The notes: generated by a model not told the origin, from the sequence alone. Counted from the stretch's first letter, positions 22,323 to 34,839 are shown. The stretch: 64,000 bases of DNA from Bemisia tabaci (GCF_918797505.1 NC_092801.1:18909731-18973730); one strand, 5' to 3'. Numbers and translations: made by a program.

Positions 22323-23681
22323 GGTTTCATAGCGACAGATGGAAACTTCTACATTCGGGGATTCAACATTACCTTAGGGACAATTATAAGGGAGCAACAG
22401 TCATCGCCTTTATTTCGCGTGGATGATGAGCTTTGGGTGACGCCATGAGCCAAGCAAGTTTTCCAAACTTCAGTTCGTTTGCATGACAAAACTCCCAACA
22501 CATTGTTAACCATCCACCTGGTAGGTATAGGTGAACAGTTGAATGCTGGACTCCCGAAAGTAAAAGCTTCCACCGTTGCGATGATACCAACGGAGGGTCT
22601 CTTGTCTCTGTCCGGAAGCAAGACGAATGTGGAGTACTGACATGTCGGTAATTTTGAGCTTCCGCAAAAATTGGTGAATTAGTGGGAAAACCAAGTCAAA
22701 CACGTGCTTCACAAACAAGGGGTCGTAAAAATGTAATAGTTAATCGTTCTGAACAATTTGGGTTCATAGGTTGGCCGCACTTTTTAGCTAAAAGCTCCAT
22801 GACCTAACCTCCAATACTATTTACAAGTTCGTACGTGCTCCCCCTATACATGTTATGTATTATGTTGTGTGTATGTTAGGAAGGGCGTGAGCATTGTGAG
22901 TTTATTTATAAGCGAAATAGGTGACAAAACGTCTCGAGGTCGATTTATGCTAAATTTGATTTATTCTAAAGCGTTCGGTGCCACAAAAACCTACATTTGT
23001 AGGGCGGAGGCAGATGTGGATCAACCAACCCTACGTGAATGACGTGAATGACTCTTTTGGGATGCTGCACGCAAAAAGAGAGAGAAAGAGAGGAAAAAGA
23101 CTTGGAAATGAGGAAAAAATTCAGCTCATTGAGCAGACTAACTGTATATTCAAATTACGAGTAAAAAATACGGGGGCGTGAACTACGGATAGGCAAAAAA
23201 AATTAAAACGATACACTTACACGCGTAGGTTTAAGCCCCGTGTGATTTCGGCATGTAAATGCTAAAAATATGATCGGAAAAAGTACCGCAGGTGAAAAAA
23301 AGGTTTTTTCCTCGTCTGTTCGTGAATTTGTTGATGGATTTTTTTTGCGCGGTGATTTATCCCTAAGTTATTTTTTCTGTCTTTCAGGACTAGCGGTATT
23401 TTTTTACTTCCTTTTAGAAGTAAAGAGAGGATAACCTAACCATTCGTCATTAACCGTTTAGTGATTACGTCATTCCTAAATAAAATGCAACTCTGTAATC
23501 GGCTGTTTTTGCGGCGGTTTTAAAGCGCGGCAAAACTGATCGAAATTTAAACGGGACGATTAAATTCCAATTATTCTATCGCAATGTATCGATTGGCGTA
23601 GCCGATAAATTAGTCTAGTTTTGCACGCGCTGCTTTCCTCGAGCTATCGAAGTTACTTGATTCCTTCTTGAGAAGCACAAC
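22323..23681. other. No gene or repeat recognised
   Basis: A 90-codon minus frame at 22349-22621 shows no motif. The remainder is ordinary AT-rich DNA. Confidence 0.4.
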
Positions 23682-23727
23682 TGCTGCGCTAAAGAAGAAC
23701 ATCGTATAAACATTCAAGAGTTGCGTT

Positions 23728-24189
23728 GGATAAACTCGGCACTTTCATAAAGCGAGAGGTGGGGAACAATAGAAGAGTATTCCGAGTTGGGTTCAAACCT
23801 AACATACAACTATTTGAACTCCGCGGTAGGCCGGGTTACATACTATCCATTTTGAAGGCGAAATCTGAGACGTGCCCATGAGTTGCGCGATAGGGGACGG
23901 GTACAATTAGTGTTTTCCTCAAGCGTGACGTCTATTCTGACGTTCTAAGGAAAAATGACATACGAACATTCAAGAGTTGCCGAATTTCCTTCGATAAAAT
24001 GTTTATTTTTCCATAAAGTTACGCACATTTTTCCTTAAAATTTTCAGATGTTTTAGATAAAATTATGAACAAAAGTGTCAGAAAAATTGGAGGAAAAATA
24101 TCCAGAATTTTCCAAGTGAATTCGGTTTATATTGAAGGAAATATGGCAATGTCTGAAGGCTCATACGGCGTTTTTAATTAGCACGGCAG
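23728..24189 (+). repeat. Family N plus D block, copy 1
   Basis: 460-bp block repeated at 28292-28754. It starts GGATAAACTCGGCA, includes GAGTTGGGTTCAAACCTAAC and GAACTCCGCGGTAGGCCGG, and ends in a family D element (23937-24189) inserted at the same place in both copies. The two copies were therefore mobilised or duplicated after D had inserted. Confidence 0.75.
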
Positions 24190-24220
24190 CCCAGTGGCGT
24201 GGTAATCTTTAGGTTGTATC

Positions 24221-24658
24221 TGTGGCAGGCAATTAGTCAAATCAGGCATTTTATCAAATGTCAAGGTAGATAGTCAAATGTTGACAGTTTATGAAAATTT
24301 GTAAAGTGGCGAAGAGCTAACGAGTTTTCAATATTTTGAGAAAAATAACTCATCAAATATACGAATTCTTCTTGTTTCTTCCACCTCAAATGCGTTTCAA
24401 AAATTTAATGTTAAAATTTTAAAAAATCTGTCTTTTATGACATGCTGACAACTTTAAGATGAATTTTCGTTCTGAACTAAAAATCGTGTAAAATATGATT
24501 GCACGATCCATATTTTTACAGAAAATCCTTATTTACTGCCGCAATTAATTGCTTTTCCAAAATTTAGGAAAATAATCAGAATCGCATTCCACGTAAGAAT
24601 ATTTGACTATTTGCCTAGGCGTTTGATAAAATGCCTAATTTTACTATTTGCCTGTGAC
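24221..24658. mobile_element. Family J foldback MITE, copy 2
   Basis: TGTGGCAGGCAATTAGTCAAA at the left and TTTTACTATTTGCCTGTGACA at the right. TATC precedes and follows the element, supporting a 4-bp target duplication. Inserted in family G. Confidence 0.75.
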
Positions 24659-24756
24659 ATATCCATCGATCCATTTAAACCTATGGAAAAAGATCGATAA
24701 ACAGGGTGTTGGTAACGAACGTCTTAAAAATCGATTCTTCACCACGGCTTCAAATG

Positions 24757-24985
24757 CACTGGAAAAAAAAACACAATGGATCTAGAGTCCAGACTCTTGA
24801 AAACATTGACAAGAAAAAATACTCTTGATTCAATCGGATTTTGGCTTGAATCAAAAGGAAATCCACTTAAATTAAGAGGATTGGTTCTTGATTTAAGCTA
24901 GATTCTGATTGAATCAAGAGTACTTTTTCTTGTCGATGTTTTTAAGAGTCTGGACTCTAGATCCAATGTGTTTTTTTTTCCAGTG
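24757..24985. mobile_element. Family A foldback MITE, copy 3
   Basis: CACTGGAAAAAAAAACAC to TTTTTTTTTCCAGTG, inserted in family G between CAAATG and GGGAAA. The empty site in the G fragment near 17692 reads CAAATGGGGAAA, so no target bases appear to be duplicated here. Confidence 0.85.
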
Positions 24986-25049
24986 GGGAAAAATCGATAA
25001 GCGATCACTCGCCACTGCACTACCCACTGAGCCACTTGTCGCGGCGCGG

Positions 25050-25140
25050 GAGACACTCGGAGGGTTCAACCCGAGGTCGGTGTCGGAAGCAGGGGGTGGG
25101 GGAGGTCAGAATCGGCGGGGGGGGGGGGGGGCAATGAAAC
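25050..25140. other. G-rich low-complexity tract
   Basis: GGGTGGGGGAGG and a run of 12 G near 25117-25130 between CpG-rich sequence. Confidence 0.5.
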
Positions 25141-25465
25141 AAATGAACGAACCAATTAACAGGGCAATGAAGCGCACAGCCCCGCCACCAGCTGCGGGGT
25201 GGCGGGCACGGTATACGGTAAACGTTCGCGGGCGAGTACATGGGGCATGTAAACGATGTTATTTATAAAGCATCATGTGGGTTAGGGTTCCTATTATTGA
25301 TAAACTCTGCACTTCCGCTCCGAAGATAAAGTGGTTACGCGGATACTTCCGGTCCTAAACTCGTCTTCCTACCGCCGCCACGACACGACGCGGAGCGGCC
25401 GCTTCCCCAAACTCTGATTGGTGCTCCGACGTAGCCGAACGGGGCGCGAAACACCGTGTTTTTTG

Positions 25466-27777
25466 TGGATGGCATTTTGCAAAAAGGAACCACTAGCATT
25501 GCAATGCTGCTAGAATTGTGCAACTTACATTTTTGGTGATACCATTACTGAAATCATGCCAAAAATTAAAGAGCCTCCCAAAAAAAGAGCCTTTTTTGGC
25601 CCCTTTTCTGAAACTCGGGGATTTCATTCAAATGTGGCCTAAACGAAACTTTATGATGACCTAAGACTCCAGTAAAAATTTTAGCTTGAGTATACGTCTG
25701 GTTTCGGAGATACAGCGTTGCAAAGTTTGCATATTTAAGCTTTAAAAATCTTCATAGTTTCAAATATTATCTTCCTAAAACCAACATCAGAGTGAACTTT
25801 ACAATCTAAAACAAAGCGTAAATGAAGCATAATGATAAAAAAAGCCTCCATCAAAAGTTTTAGCTCATGCATGACCCCTGTTTTGGTAGTGCAACGTTGC
25901 AAGTTTACCTTTCTGAGCTTTAGATGCTCATATTTTTAAGTTTCTTGTTTAAAAACCAATTTTAATGAATATCAAACTGCGTTTTGAGGGGTAAAATTAA
26001 CCCCTAGTGATACTTTTGGATGCATAGTTGCATTGATAAAAGGCTACAATGATTTCAAGTAACACAGCGTTGCACAGTTTACATCCTAAATCTCTGAAAA
26101 TGTCTTTTCTCTTGTTTGCTTATGAGAGACAACTCCGATCAAACATGTTTCGATATTGTAAAGTGAAATACAAGGAATCTTGTTAGTTCTAAGTGACAGT
26201 TGGTGTAAAAAATGACACTGTTGCCTATTTATCTTTTTTTATCTCAACATTTAATCATAAAATAAAATTAAAATTAGGATACTTCCAATAATTATCTAAT
26301 TTCAAAATCAAATTCAAGAGACTTTGCTATGCTCGATGAAATGCTCGCAGCACCAGCATTGCTTTCAAAATCCAAGAAATTATGCCTCGCCATAGTTGCC
26401 AATTTAACCGTTTTTAAAGTAAAATGAAAAAAATAAACATAGAATACAGAATTTGCCGAGTTTTTTTAAGTATAAATAAATATTGATCTAGAGAATACAT
26501 TTATTATGCCTTGCAAAATAGAGTACCTCCACTGTTTTTTTTAAAAAAAAAAATGAAAATATGAAAAATATTGAAAAAACTTGAAAAAATTAAAAATATT
26601 GTAAAAAATTGAAAAAAATAAAAAAAAAAATCAAATAAAAATTAAAAATATTGAAAAAATGGAAAAAATTGATAAAATCAAATAAAAATTAGAAACAGTA
26701 AAATAATATTAAAAAAAACAAAATTAAGTATCAATTATTGGAGGCATCTTTATTTTAAAATAATTTTATTATTAATTGTTTGAAAATAAGTATTAATAAA
26801 CTTAGCAAAAGTATTTTTGCGAATACCAATCGTCACTTGGAACTGACATCAGCCCTCGACATTTTTCCTTGATATAAGGCCTGACACCCATTGACGTCCT
26901 CTTTAACTAGCATAAATAATAATTTCGAGAGTTTAAAGTTGTTAACTTGGCAACGCTGTGTCACCACCAATTAAAGTATCCCTATTTAAATACAAACATA
27001 GAGCTACAAATGACACATTTGGTAGATTTCATGCTTCAAATTCTAAAGAAGATCCACGAAAGTAGCTGTTTAAACGCGGGACTTAGAAATATAAACATTT
27101 TTAAAGCTCAAATGTATAAACTTAGCAACGCTGTATCATTAAATCTGTACTTACGCTTGCGGTAAGGCCTATACAAAAGACTTATCATATTATAAAGTTA
27201 CATCTAAACACCATACACAGATCTGTTGGTGATCAATTAGTTCGTTTTTTCATTCAGAAACTTACAAAAATGAGCAATTTTTATAGGTCTTTGGTGTCAA
27301 CTTTGCAACGTTGTATCAAGAGAATCAGCAGTATCACCGTATCAATAGGAATATAGATTTAAAGATAAGACTGACTGTAGGTAAAATGTCACAAAATAAC
27401 AGATTATATCTGATGGAGTTGTTTTTTAAAGTAAGATATTTGAAAATATGCAAATTTTTAAAGCTTAAATATGCAAACTTTGCAACGCTGTATCTTGGAA
27501 ACCAGACGTATACTCAAGCTAAAATTTTTACTGGAGGCTTGTCTAATCATAAGGTTTAATTTAAGCCGCATACGAATGAAATACCCGAGTTTCAAAAAAG
27601 GGGCCACTTTTTGGGAGGCTCTTTACAAAGGTAATTTTTTTCATGAATTTATAGTTTATTGAGAGTAAAGATAAAAGTTGTTTGGATGATCAGTTTATGT
27701 TTGCAAGGTAAATAAAGTTGCACAATCTTAGCAACATTGAAATGCTCCTGATTCCTTTTTGCAAAATGCAATCCATT
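25466..27777. mobile_element. 2.3-kb foldback element with arms of about 177-bp repeats
   Basis: Outer arms TGGCATTTTGCAAAAAGGAA (left) and TTCCTTTTTGCAAAATGCAA (right, inverted) define the limits. GAGCCTCCCAAAAA, GTATACGTCTGGTTTC and ACAGCGTTGCAAAGTTTGCA are repeated inverted further in. The core CAGCGTTGCAAAG recurs at 25713, 25892 and 26064 in the left arm and, inverted, at 26951, 27126, 27306 and 27483 in the right arm, a spacing of 172-180 bp. The centre (26540-26740) is very AT-rich. No transposase is visible. The layout recalls FB and Galileo foldback elements of flies, but no sequence kinship is claimed. Confidence 0.7.
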
Positions 27778-27800
27778 TGATGTTCTGAAAGTAACGGGCG

Positions 27801-28029
27801 CACCGGGGAAAAAAAACACATTGCATCTAGAGTCCAGACTCTTGAAATTATTGACAAAAAAAGGGACTCTTGATTCAATCAGATTTAAGCTTAGATCAAA
27901 AGGAAATCCGCTCAAATTAAGAGGCTTGGTTCTTGATTTAAGCTTAAATCTAATTGAATCAGGGGAATTTTTCTTGTCGATGTTTTTAAGAGTCTGAACT
28001 CGAGATCCAATGTGGTTTTTTTTCCAGTG
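27801..28029. mobile_element. Family A foldback MITE, copy 4
   Basis: Left end decayed to CACCGGGGAAAAAAAACAC, right end intact. CG flanks both sides as a 2-bp duplication. It lies 23 bp beyond the large foldback. Confidence 0.85.
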
Positions 28030-28291
28030 CGAGTGGATTACGTGATGATTTGTTGCGTATTTTTTGGGCCAAAATCCCGGACAAGCTCGCGTTGAAAAAA
28101 ATTAAAGAGTTACAGAATTTTTCATTGAAATTGAATTTGAAATTCATTTCTTCATTGTTTAATTACCCACTTCTAAAATTGGAGTCGTCCGAGAATATCT
28201 CCTATAAAGTTTTCCAGGCTCTTCGGTTGAAAAAAAAACACACATAACAAACAAAATAACTCGATAAAACCAAATTAGATGCCTTACCGAA

Positions 28292-28754
28292 GGATAAACT
28301 CGGCATTTTCATAATGCGAGGGGTGGGAAACAATCGAAGAGTATTCCGAGTTGGGTTCAAACCTAACATACAACTATTTGAACTCCGCGGTGGGCCGGGT
28401 TACATACTCTCCACTTTGAAGGCGAAATCTGAGATGTGCCCGTGAATTGCGCGATAGGGGACGGGTGCAGTTAGTGTTTTCCTCAAGCGTGACGTCTATT
28501 CTGCCGTGTTAAGGAAGAACGCTGCATGAACATTCGAGCGTTTCCAAATTTCATTCGATAAAAATGTTTATTTTTGAGGAAAATTATGAATATTTTTCCT
28601 TGAAATTTTCTGACGTTTTAGAACAAATTACAAACAAAATTATCTGAGAAATCGGTAGACATACATTCAAAAATTTTCCTGAAAATTAGTGATTTGCCGA
28701 GGGAAATTTGGTAACGCCTGATGGCTCATACGGCGTTTTTCCTTAGCACGGCAG
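28292..28754 (+). repeat. Family N plus D block, copy 2
   Basis: Counterpart of 23728-24189, with the D element at 28501-28754. D here keeps better ends: CTGCCGTGTTAAGGAAGAAC and CCTTAGCACGGCAG. Confidence 0.75.
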
Positions 28755-28755
28755 T

Positions 28756-31600
28756 ATTTACTTCGGAAGCGCGTGGCGCCGTGGCGCACTATGAAGCGTT
28801 TTCGGGTATTTGTTTGTAGGAAAAAGTAGTCATATTTTAAGCTCCCCAAAAAAATACACTAAAAATCGATACTGAGAGTTAAGTACGTTACCTGCCGGAC
28901 ACCCTGTATATCAGCCATCGTTTGCCAAAGAAAAGTTACACCACCATGCAGATAGAATTTCCTGACTATTAGACGAAACACCTCTTGATTCCATTCATGG
29001 ATTCTAATTTAAATTTAGGGATGATGAATTATTTCATCGAATACTCGGAATGGTTTACCAGGAAATGGACAGAAGATTTCAGCATTTTTCAGCTTGCTTC
29101 GAGATGACTCTCATGAAGTAGGCTTTTCGAGATTAAATATCAAAGCGTTAAGTGGGTGGCAGGGTCTAAAATCGCGCGACTGATGTTTATAAAATTCAGC
29201 CAATTATTGATGGCTACCGAATTACTTCAAAAGAGCACTCGAAACACCGAGGAAGTTTTTGTTTTAAAGTAACTTAGATTACATACAGTTCAAAATACTT
29301 CGCACTCGATATTGCCGATCGGTAAGGAAAGCGAAACGATTACAGTCGCAAAAAGTTAGCTTCTACAACTAACAATAAACCCCAAAATTGGATTTGATCA
29401 ATTGTTCAACCAGGGATTATATGTATAATACTCTATGGTCTTCGATTTCCAGACGAGTTGATCCTCGAGTAGATAAATGTTACCAACTCAAGTGATGGGA
29501 CTGATGATCTTCCAGATGTTCAATTGAAGTTGATTTTATAGATCTTGGGAGTCTTAATAAGTCAGGTCGTGCAATTTTAAGAGATGCAAAACAGAAAACG
29601 AAAGAGGTCTTAAATTAATCATTACCGTTGATATGCACTTGTACACTTTGTTATCGCCGAGTACTGATTTGATATTGTTTTTCTTACCTGTAACAAACGA
29701 GAGAAAAAAGAAAATCAGAATAAGCAACCAAAAGGGGTGCAAAGTACAAACTTATAAAAAAAGGAAAATGAGCAACGATCAATTTGTTATTTTCGGTGGC
29801 TGTATGCAAGTCAGCCAGTCATCATTGACGCAGGTTCTTGTTTTCTTTCTTTTTTTAAACTTTTATGAGCGCGATTACAAATTATCCACTCAATTTGACC
29901 TTCAAGAGCTTTTTTGAGCTTTTCAACTGCATATGCATAGTCACGTGTGAGATGAGACGCCAATAGTTAATTGACTCGTAAATAATTATGAGATCAAAGC
30001 AATGATAGCATAATTCTCTTTTACTTATCTTATCGTTGATCATAACTTGCATCCGGACTTAAATGCTGCAAATGCAATTTTTAAAAAGCATCGATGCAAC
30101 AAGAACGGTGGGAAGAAATTGAGAACGAGATGATTTCCAGACATATCTAAGACATTTGCAAACTGTCATTCAGATTAGAATTCACACTATAAATATTTCA
30201 GATTAATATTAAGAGCAGTGGAGTTTATGTCATTCTTTCTTATCATCGCTCTTTATACTTACATTCAATGCATCTTTTAATAACTGTTCAATACCTCAAG
30301 TTCTCAGGAGATGCTACAGAGGACAAAAAAATCGTACGATTGTAACATTCTGGCAACATAATGCGGGAAGTGATTTCATGCGTCATACGAAACAGAGTAA
30401 CGATAGGTGATAAGCGATTATTTTACAACATTGCCAACTAACAATTCCATCGCAGAAAATAAATAAATAAATAAATAAATAAAAAATATGCCAAAGGGGG
30501 GACACCTCACCGCGATGGTGACCACCTAACGTGTACTTAAACCAATTTTCAGTCATGAAGAGTTGGTAATTCAATCACACGAGAGCGGTTTTGTGCAAAA
30601 ATAACCTCTCGAATGAACCTATACTCAAGTTCTGCTGCGAGGTGATGCAGGCTTCGAACCACGGAATCAATGACTTAAGGACCGGATTTTGGTGGATTTG
30701 ATAGATATGGTAAGACCTAGATTCTGGGTAGGTGCTAGCCAGCCCTGTTATCGCGTGATTAGATCCAGATAGGGGTAGTATATAGTATGTGCATGCCTGA
30801 AATATGAGTGATGCTATCGCTTTACTTCTCTAGGCGTGAGTACCAAACCATATTCCCCCAAAATGTGTTATTTGTTTAAATTATTTTTACTCAATGTTCA
30901 CTTTTGAATGTTCAAGGAACAGCATTCCGCATGAGTACGATTTTATGGGTCATTTTGTTATCCCCCCCCCCCCCCCCATACGATTCCGGTACGTTTTCTC
31001 ATATTTTCCCTGACACTCCGAATTTCCTCGGGTTAGGTTAGGTATCCTGAGACGCATGAAAAAATGATTCAGGAAAGGTCATTTGAGCAGAATTCGCAGA
31101 AAATCCTGAAGGAATCCGACAACAGCGCCTCGTTGCGGTGTTATCAAAATCGGAAGAAACTCAAGTGCTGCGTGCTAAGCTCGGCGATTACCGCGTTATT
31201 ACCGCCCGTCTTGCTTATTGCTCATTTCCCTCGAAATGTGTCGGGACGGGGAAGGGGGGTTGGCGGAAGAGGGGTAGAGAGGGGGAGGGGGAAGACGGGA
31301 TAATCTGCGCACTTAACACATTGCAAAAAGAACATCGGACGACAAAATCCACAATCGGAAGTGTCTGCTCGCAACGCTGGCTTGACAGGTACGGCTTCTT
31401 CCAAGCGAGAACGATAAAGAAAAAAAATAGGAGAGTCCTGAGCTCGTTCGATGTTGACTGAGAATAGAGAAATATTTGTGTGGGCGTAAGCGATTTTATG
31501 CTCGGAGAATAATCCAAGTTCAGAATAACATACTATCGCCGCTGAAGGGGGGGGGGGGCAGCAGATCCTCCGAAACGTCGTCCGACCTATAATTAAGAGT
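28756..31600. other. 2.8 kb repeat-poor stretch around ratchet 2
   Basis: No MITE ends found apart from one CCCTGACA fragment near 31007. Low-complexity pieces are an AAAT microsatellite at 30461-30486 and a C run at 30962-30977. No coding motif seen. Confidence 0.45.
29626..29718 (-). promoter_or_regulatory. Recursive-splicing ratchet point 2
   Basis: On the minus strand CTGAT (A at 29715) precedes a long pyrimidine run, TTTTCTTTTTTCTCTCG, then TTTGTTACAG, with the junction after 29688. GTAAGA starts at 29687. The A is 27 nt from the junction. A weaker downstream 5' splice site (CG|GTAATG at 29625) would define a 62-nt RS exon. This is the best polypyrimidine tract of the four, and it lies in a stretch of about 2.8 kb with no recognisable MITE. 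It is 17.46 kb from ratchet 1 and 18.10 kb from ratchet 3. Confidence 0.78.
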
Positions 31601-31611
31601 AAGGAAATATT

Positions 31612-31840
31612 CACTGGAAAAAAAAACCTCATTGGATCTAGAGTCCAGACTCTTAAAAACATCGACAAGAAAAAATACTCTTGATTCAATTGGCTTTTTG
31701 CTTAAATCAAGAACCAACCCTCTTAATTTGAGCGGATTTCCTTTTGATTTAAGCTTAAATCTGATTGAATCAAGAGTATTTTTTCTTGTCAATGTTTTCA
31801 AGAGTCTGGACTCTAGATCCAATGTGTTTTCTTTTCAGTG
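31612..31840. mobile_element. Family A foldback MITE, copy 5
   Basis: CACTGGAAAAAAAAACCTC to TTTTCTTTTCAGTG, with TT on each side as a 2-bp duplication. The interior is inverted relative to copies 2 and 4, as expected for a palindrome. Confidence 0.85.
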
Positions 31841-33398
31841 TTGAGTTCTTATTTAGCGAATTTATTCTTAATTAAAGTGTAATTTCCTTGTTTTTTACCC
31901 GTATTCTCATTATCATTTTAATGATCCAAGTGTTAGCCAATTCTTGAGGCTCTACTCCAAGAGACGATGTTGGATCTTTCATGTTTTTGATTTAAAAGTC
32001 TAAAGTTGCAAAATTGGCAATTTGATTTTTTACAAGAATGTGCCCTGTGCGATATTTTCCAAATTTTCGTTTTTTGCACGAGATCAGAAGAAAAATTTGA
32101 GACATTTTTAGTTGGAAATGCCCCAGAATTTCATGATAAAAATGCAACACGCGAGGGGAGATTTGGCATCATGAAAATGTAGTTACGTTTTTTCAAAGGA
32201 AAACGACTAAACTCATTTTTTTGATAAATTTCTGATCCCGCATGATTCTCTAAAATTCTTGGCATTATTTACTTTTGTATCCATACTAAAGCCCACGCCA
32301 AATAATAATTTCACGTACTTTCAGAGTGACACAGAGGGTCCACCATCATTATTAACGTTTTTACTTTTGACGTTGAATTGGGGGCAGCTTTGAAATCTCG
32401 TTGAATTATTTGGCGTATGGACACCATTGAATGAAAAAATCGAGAAGTAGCATGATTTAAATCGTCTAATTCTTTCAGCGGTGCAAAATTTTTCCCTCCT
32501 TTGAAAAAATCCTTTTGAAAACAACTGGGCTTGCTTCTGACACAAGTAGCCTCAGTGTTAACTTCTAAGGGAAAAAGAGAAAAATGAGACATCGTTGAAA
32601 TAAATACAAATACGGGCCCTTGAATAGTATTTATTAAAGAAAGATCACAGGTGCAAGAAGGGTAACCTAGTATTCAGAAAAAAAGACAAATGCTAAGTGG
32701 CGTGCTCCAGATCTGAATGAGGAAAACTCTATATTAAAGCGAGTGTTCAATAAGGGTTCTTCAGAGAAAGTACCAGGTACTACTTATGGATGACAAAAAT
32801 GATCTTATCGACTTCCTAGAAATCTGAACATAATTCGTACCCGGTCAGGCATTTGAACCACACAATTCTGCGGAATTTTATTTTAATAATGACTAATGTG
32901 AGAAACGCGTCGAGAACCCCTAAGAAGGAGATCTTGAAAGTAGCTTTTTATCACTTGAAGTTTTGCATGACACACAGCTCGGCAAATAGATGGCACTACA
33001 GTCAATAAGACAGCGTGTGATGAATTTTTTTCTTCTTTATCCCAGAAAGAAACCTTACAATCCACAATCTTAGAATCACTGAAGGTGGGGTTTTTCCGCT
33101 TAACCTAACGGATTTTTTTTTTTGCAAAATCGAATTTCATTACAGATTCATTGTTATAACTTCCTGTCTGGGACACCTGACCATCATTACACTGAACAGA
33201 ATGTAATCCTACCCATTCCCATTAATATAGAAGCTCATTGTTGTCTCAATCTTCGTTCCGAAGATAGAAGCCGTTCGCAGAATTGGCCAGCGCAGGCGTG
33301 TGCTGTGCTTCGCGGTTCCATATTCATTAGCTGAGGCGCCACATTTAAAAGTTTATCTTCTTGAACGTCGCTATTTCAGGTCGTTCGAACAGTAAGCG
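31841..33398. other. No gene or repeat recognised
   Basis: AT-rich, with frames under 94 codons and no recognisable motif. Confidence 0.4.
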
Positions 33399-33507
33399 AG
33401 TAAATAAATTCGGTACAAAAAAAACCTTTAAACGAACATGGGTAGGTTCGATAAAACGAACGAAAAGACATAATTTGAAATCGTTTCCAAGCAAAATTTG
33501 TTGCTCT
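33399..33507 (+). repeat. 110-bp direct duplication flanking family A copy 6 (left)
   Basis: AGTAAATAAATTCGGTAC through CAAAATTTGTTGCTCT matches 33738-33850. Part of the segment is family C interior. Confidence 0.8.
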
Positions 33508-33508
33508 A

Positions 33509-33737
33509 CACTGGAAAAAGAACACATTGGATCTAGAGTCCAGACTCTTGAAAACATTGACAAGAAAAAATACTCTTGATTCAATCGGATTTTTGCTTGA
33601 ATCAACACGAAATCCGCTTAAATTAGGAGGCTTGGTTCTTGATTTCAGCTAGCTTCTGATTGAATCAAGAGTACTTTTTCTTGTCGATGTTTTTAAGAGT
33701 CTGGACTCTAGATCCAATGTGTTTTTTTTTTCCAGTG
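33509..33737. mobile_element. Family A foldback MITE, copy 6
   Basis: CACTGGAAAAAGAACACATTG to TTTTTTTTTTCCAGTG. It lacks a 2-bp duplication and is flanked by copies of a host segment of about 110 bp. Confidence 0.85.
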
Positions 33738-33850
33738 AGTAAATAAATTAAGTACAAAAACACCCTTCAAACGAACATGGATATGTTCGAAAAAACGAAC
33801 GAAAGAATATGTTCTTTTTGAAATCCTTTCCAAACAAAATTTGTTGCTCT
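33738..33850 (+). repeat. 110-bp direct duplication flanking family A copy 6 (right)
   Basis: Starts at the base after the element. It differs from the left copy by scattered substitutions and small indels, so the duplication is not recent. Confidence 0.8.
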
Positions 33851-34004
33851 GGACTTCAAATCCATCCTGGAACGGAAATAAAGGTAAATTATCAATTTTT
33901 CACGGACACTTTCGACATTTACTCCGACATTTCCAAGTTTTCCGTGAATGTCTAAAATTCCCTGACATTTCACGGTTTTCACTAACTTTAAAGAATTCCC
34001 TGAC
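33840..34004 (+). repeat. Family C right part
   Basis: TCCATCCTGGAACGGAAATAA, AAAATTCCCTGACATTTCAC and GAATTCCCTGACAATGG. It leads straight into family E. Confidence 0.55.
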
Positions 34005-34514
34005 AATGGAGATGTTGCATGTGTGTGGGATTTGCAGTTTGATTATTGAATTTTATGTAAAAGTTCGCGAGAAACACGATGGTGCCAATGGTTTTCTCTG
34101 AAATCAACTCCCAAGCTCTAAAAAAGCTCTCAAGTTGAGGTCAAAATTGAGGGGATATCCCACGCTGTCCTCAGAGTCCACCTCTATATCAAGACAAACC
34201 CTCCATGCAAAGATAGGGAGCAAATACAATGACAGGGCTGCCACTTTATTTGGGGACTCTAAAACTGTAAAAACACGGCATCCCTGCTAATGTACTTGCT
34301 CCCTATCTTTGCATGGAGAGTTTGTCTTGATGTAGAGGTGGACTTTCAGGATAGCGTGGGATTTCCCCTCCATTTTGGCCTCAACTTGAGAGCTTTTTTT
34401 GAGCTTGGGAGATGATTTCAGAGAAAACCAGTGGCACCATCGTGTTTCTCGCGAACTTTTACATGAGAATCAATAGTCAAATCGCAAATCCCTCACACAT
34501 GCAGCATCTCCATT
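34005..34514. mobile_element. Family E foldback element, copy 2
   Basis: AATGGAGATGTTGCATGTGTG to CACACATGCAGCATCTCCATT, with arms of about 230 bp mirrored around GACAGGGCTGCCACTTTATT. Confidence 0.8.
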
Positions 34515-34618
34515 GTCGCGGGCAATCGAAGGCTCGTCCGCGCGCACCTTATATAGCGCCTTCGAGATCCTAGAGATACTTCAAACACTACACCGTTACG
34601 CATACACTCCGATGCGAC

Positions 34619-34789
34619 TCTCAGGATAGCGTGGGATATCCCCTCCATTACAGCCTCAACTTGAGAGCTTTTTTTGAGCTTGGGAGATGATTTCAGAGAA
34701 AACCAGTGGCACCATCGTGTTTCTCGCGAACTTTTACATGAGAATCAACAGTCAAATCGCAAATCCCTCACACAAGCAACATCTCCATT
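34619..34789 (+). repeat. Family E right-arm partial copy
   Basis: Repeats the last 170 bp of copy 2 (GATAGCGTGGGATATCCCC to AACATCTCCATT) after a spacer of about 100 bp, as a broken tandem duplicate. Confidence 0.7.
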
Positions 34790-34839
34790 CCCTGACGATT
34801 CCCGGTTTTCCCTGACAACCCTGTACGAAGCCACGTCTT

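Larger units (their letters stand above)
24192..25017. mobile_element. Family G hAT MITE carrying two nested insertions
   Basis: Left end CAGTGGCGTGGTAATC, right end CGATCACTCGCCACTG. It is interrupted by family J (24221-24658) and family A (24757-24985). Interior AAAGATCGATAAACAGGGTG and ATCGATTCTTCACCACGG match the intact G copy. Confidence 0.7.

Noticed and set aside
23790..23850. GGGTTCAAACC in the family N block as a tRNA-derived SINE
   Set aside because: It lacks an A box at the right distance, and the motif is shared simply because the whole block is duplicated.
26540..26740. A-rich segment as a poly(A) tail of a retroelement
   Set aside because: It is a mixed A/T low-complexity centre of the 25.5-kb foldback, with no target duplication or adjacent retroelement sequence.
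30640..30670. GGTTCGAAGCC on the minus strand as a tRNA B box
   Set aside because: No A box at tRNA spacing and no cloverleaf pairing that I could trace.
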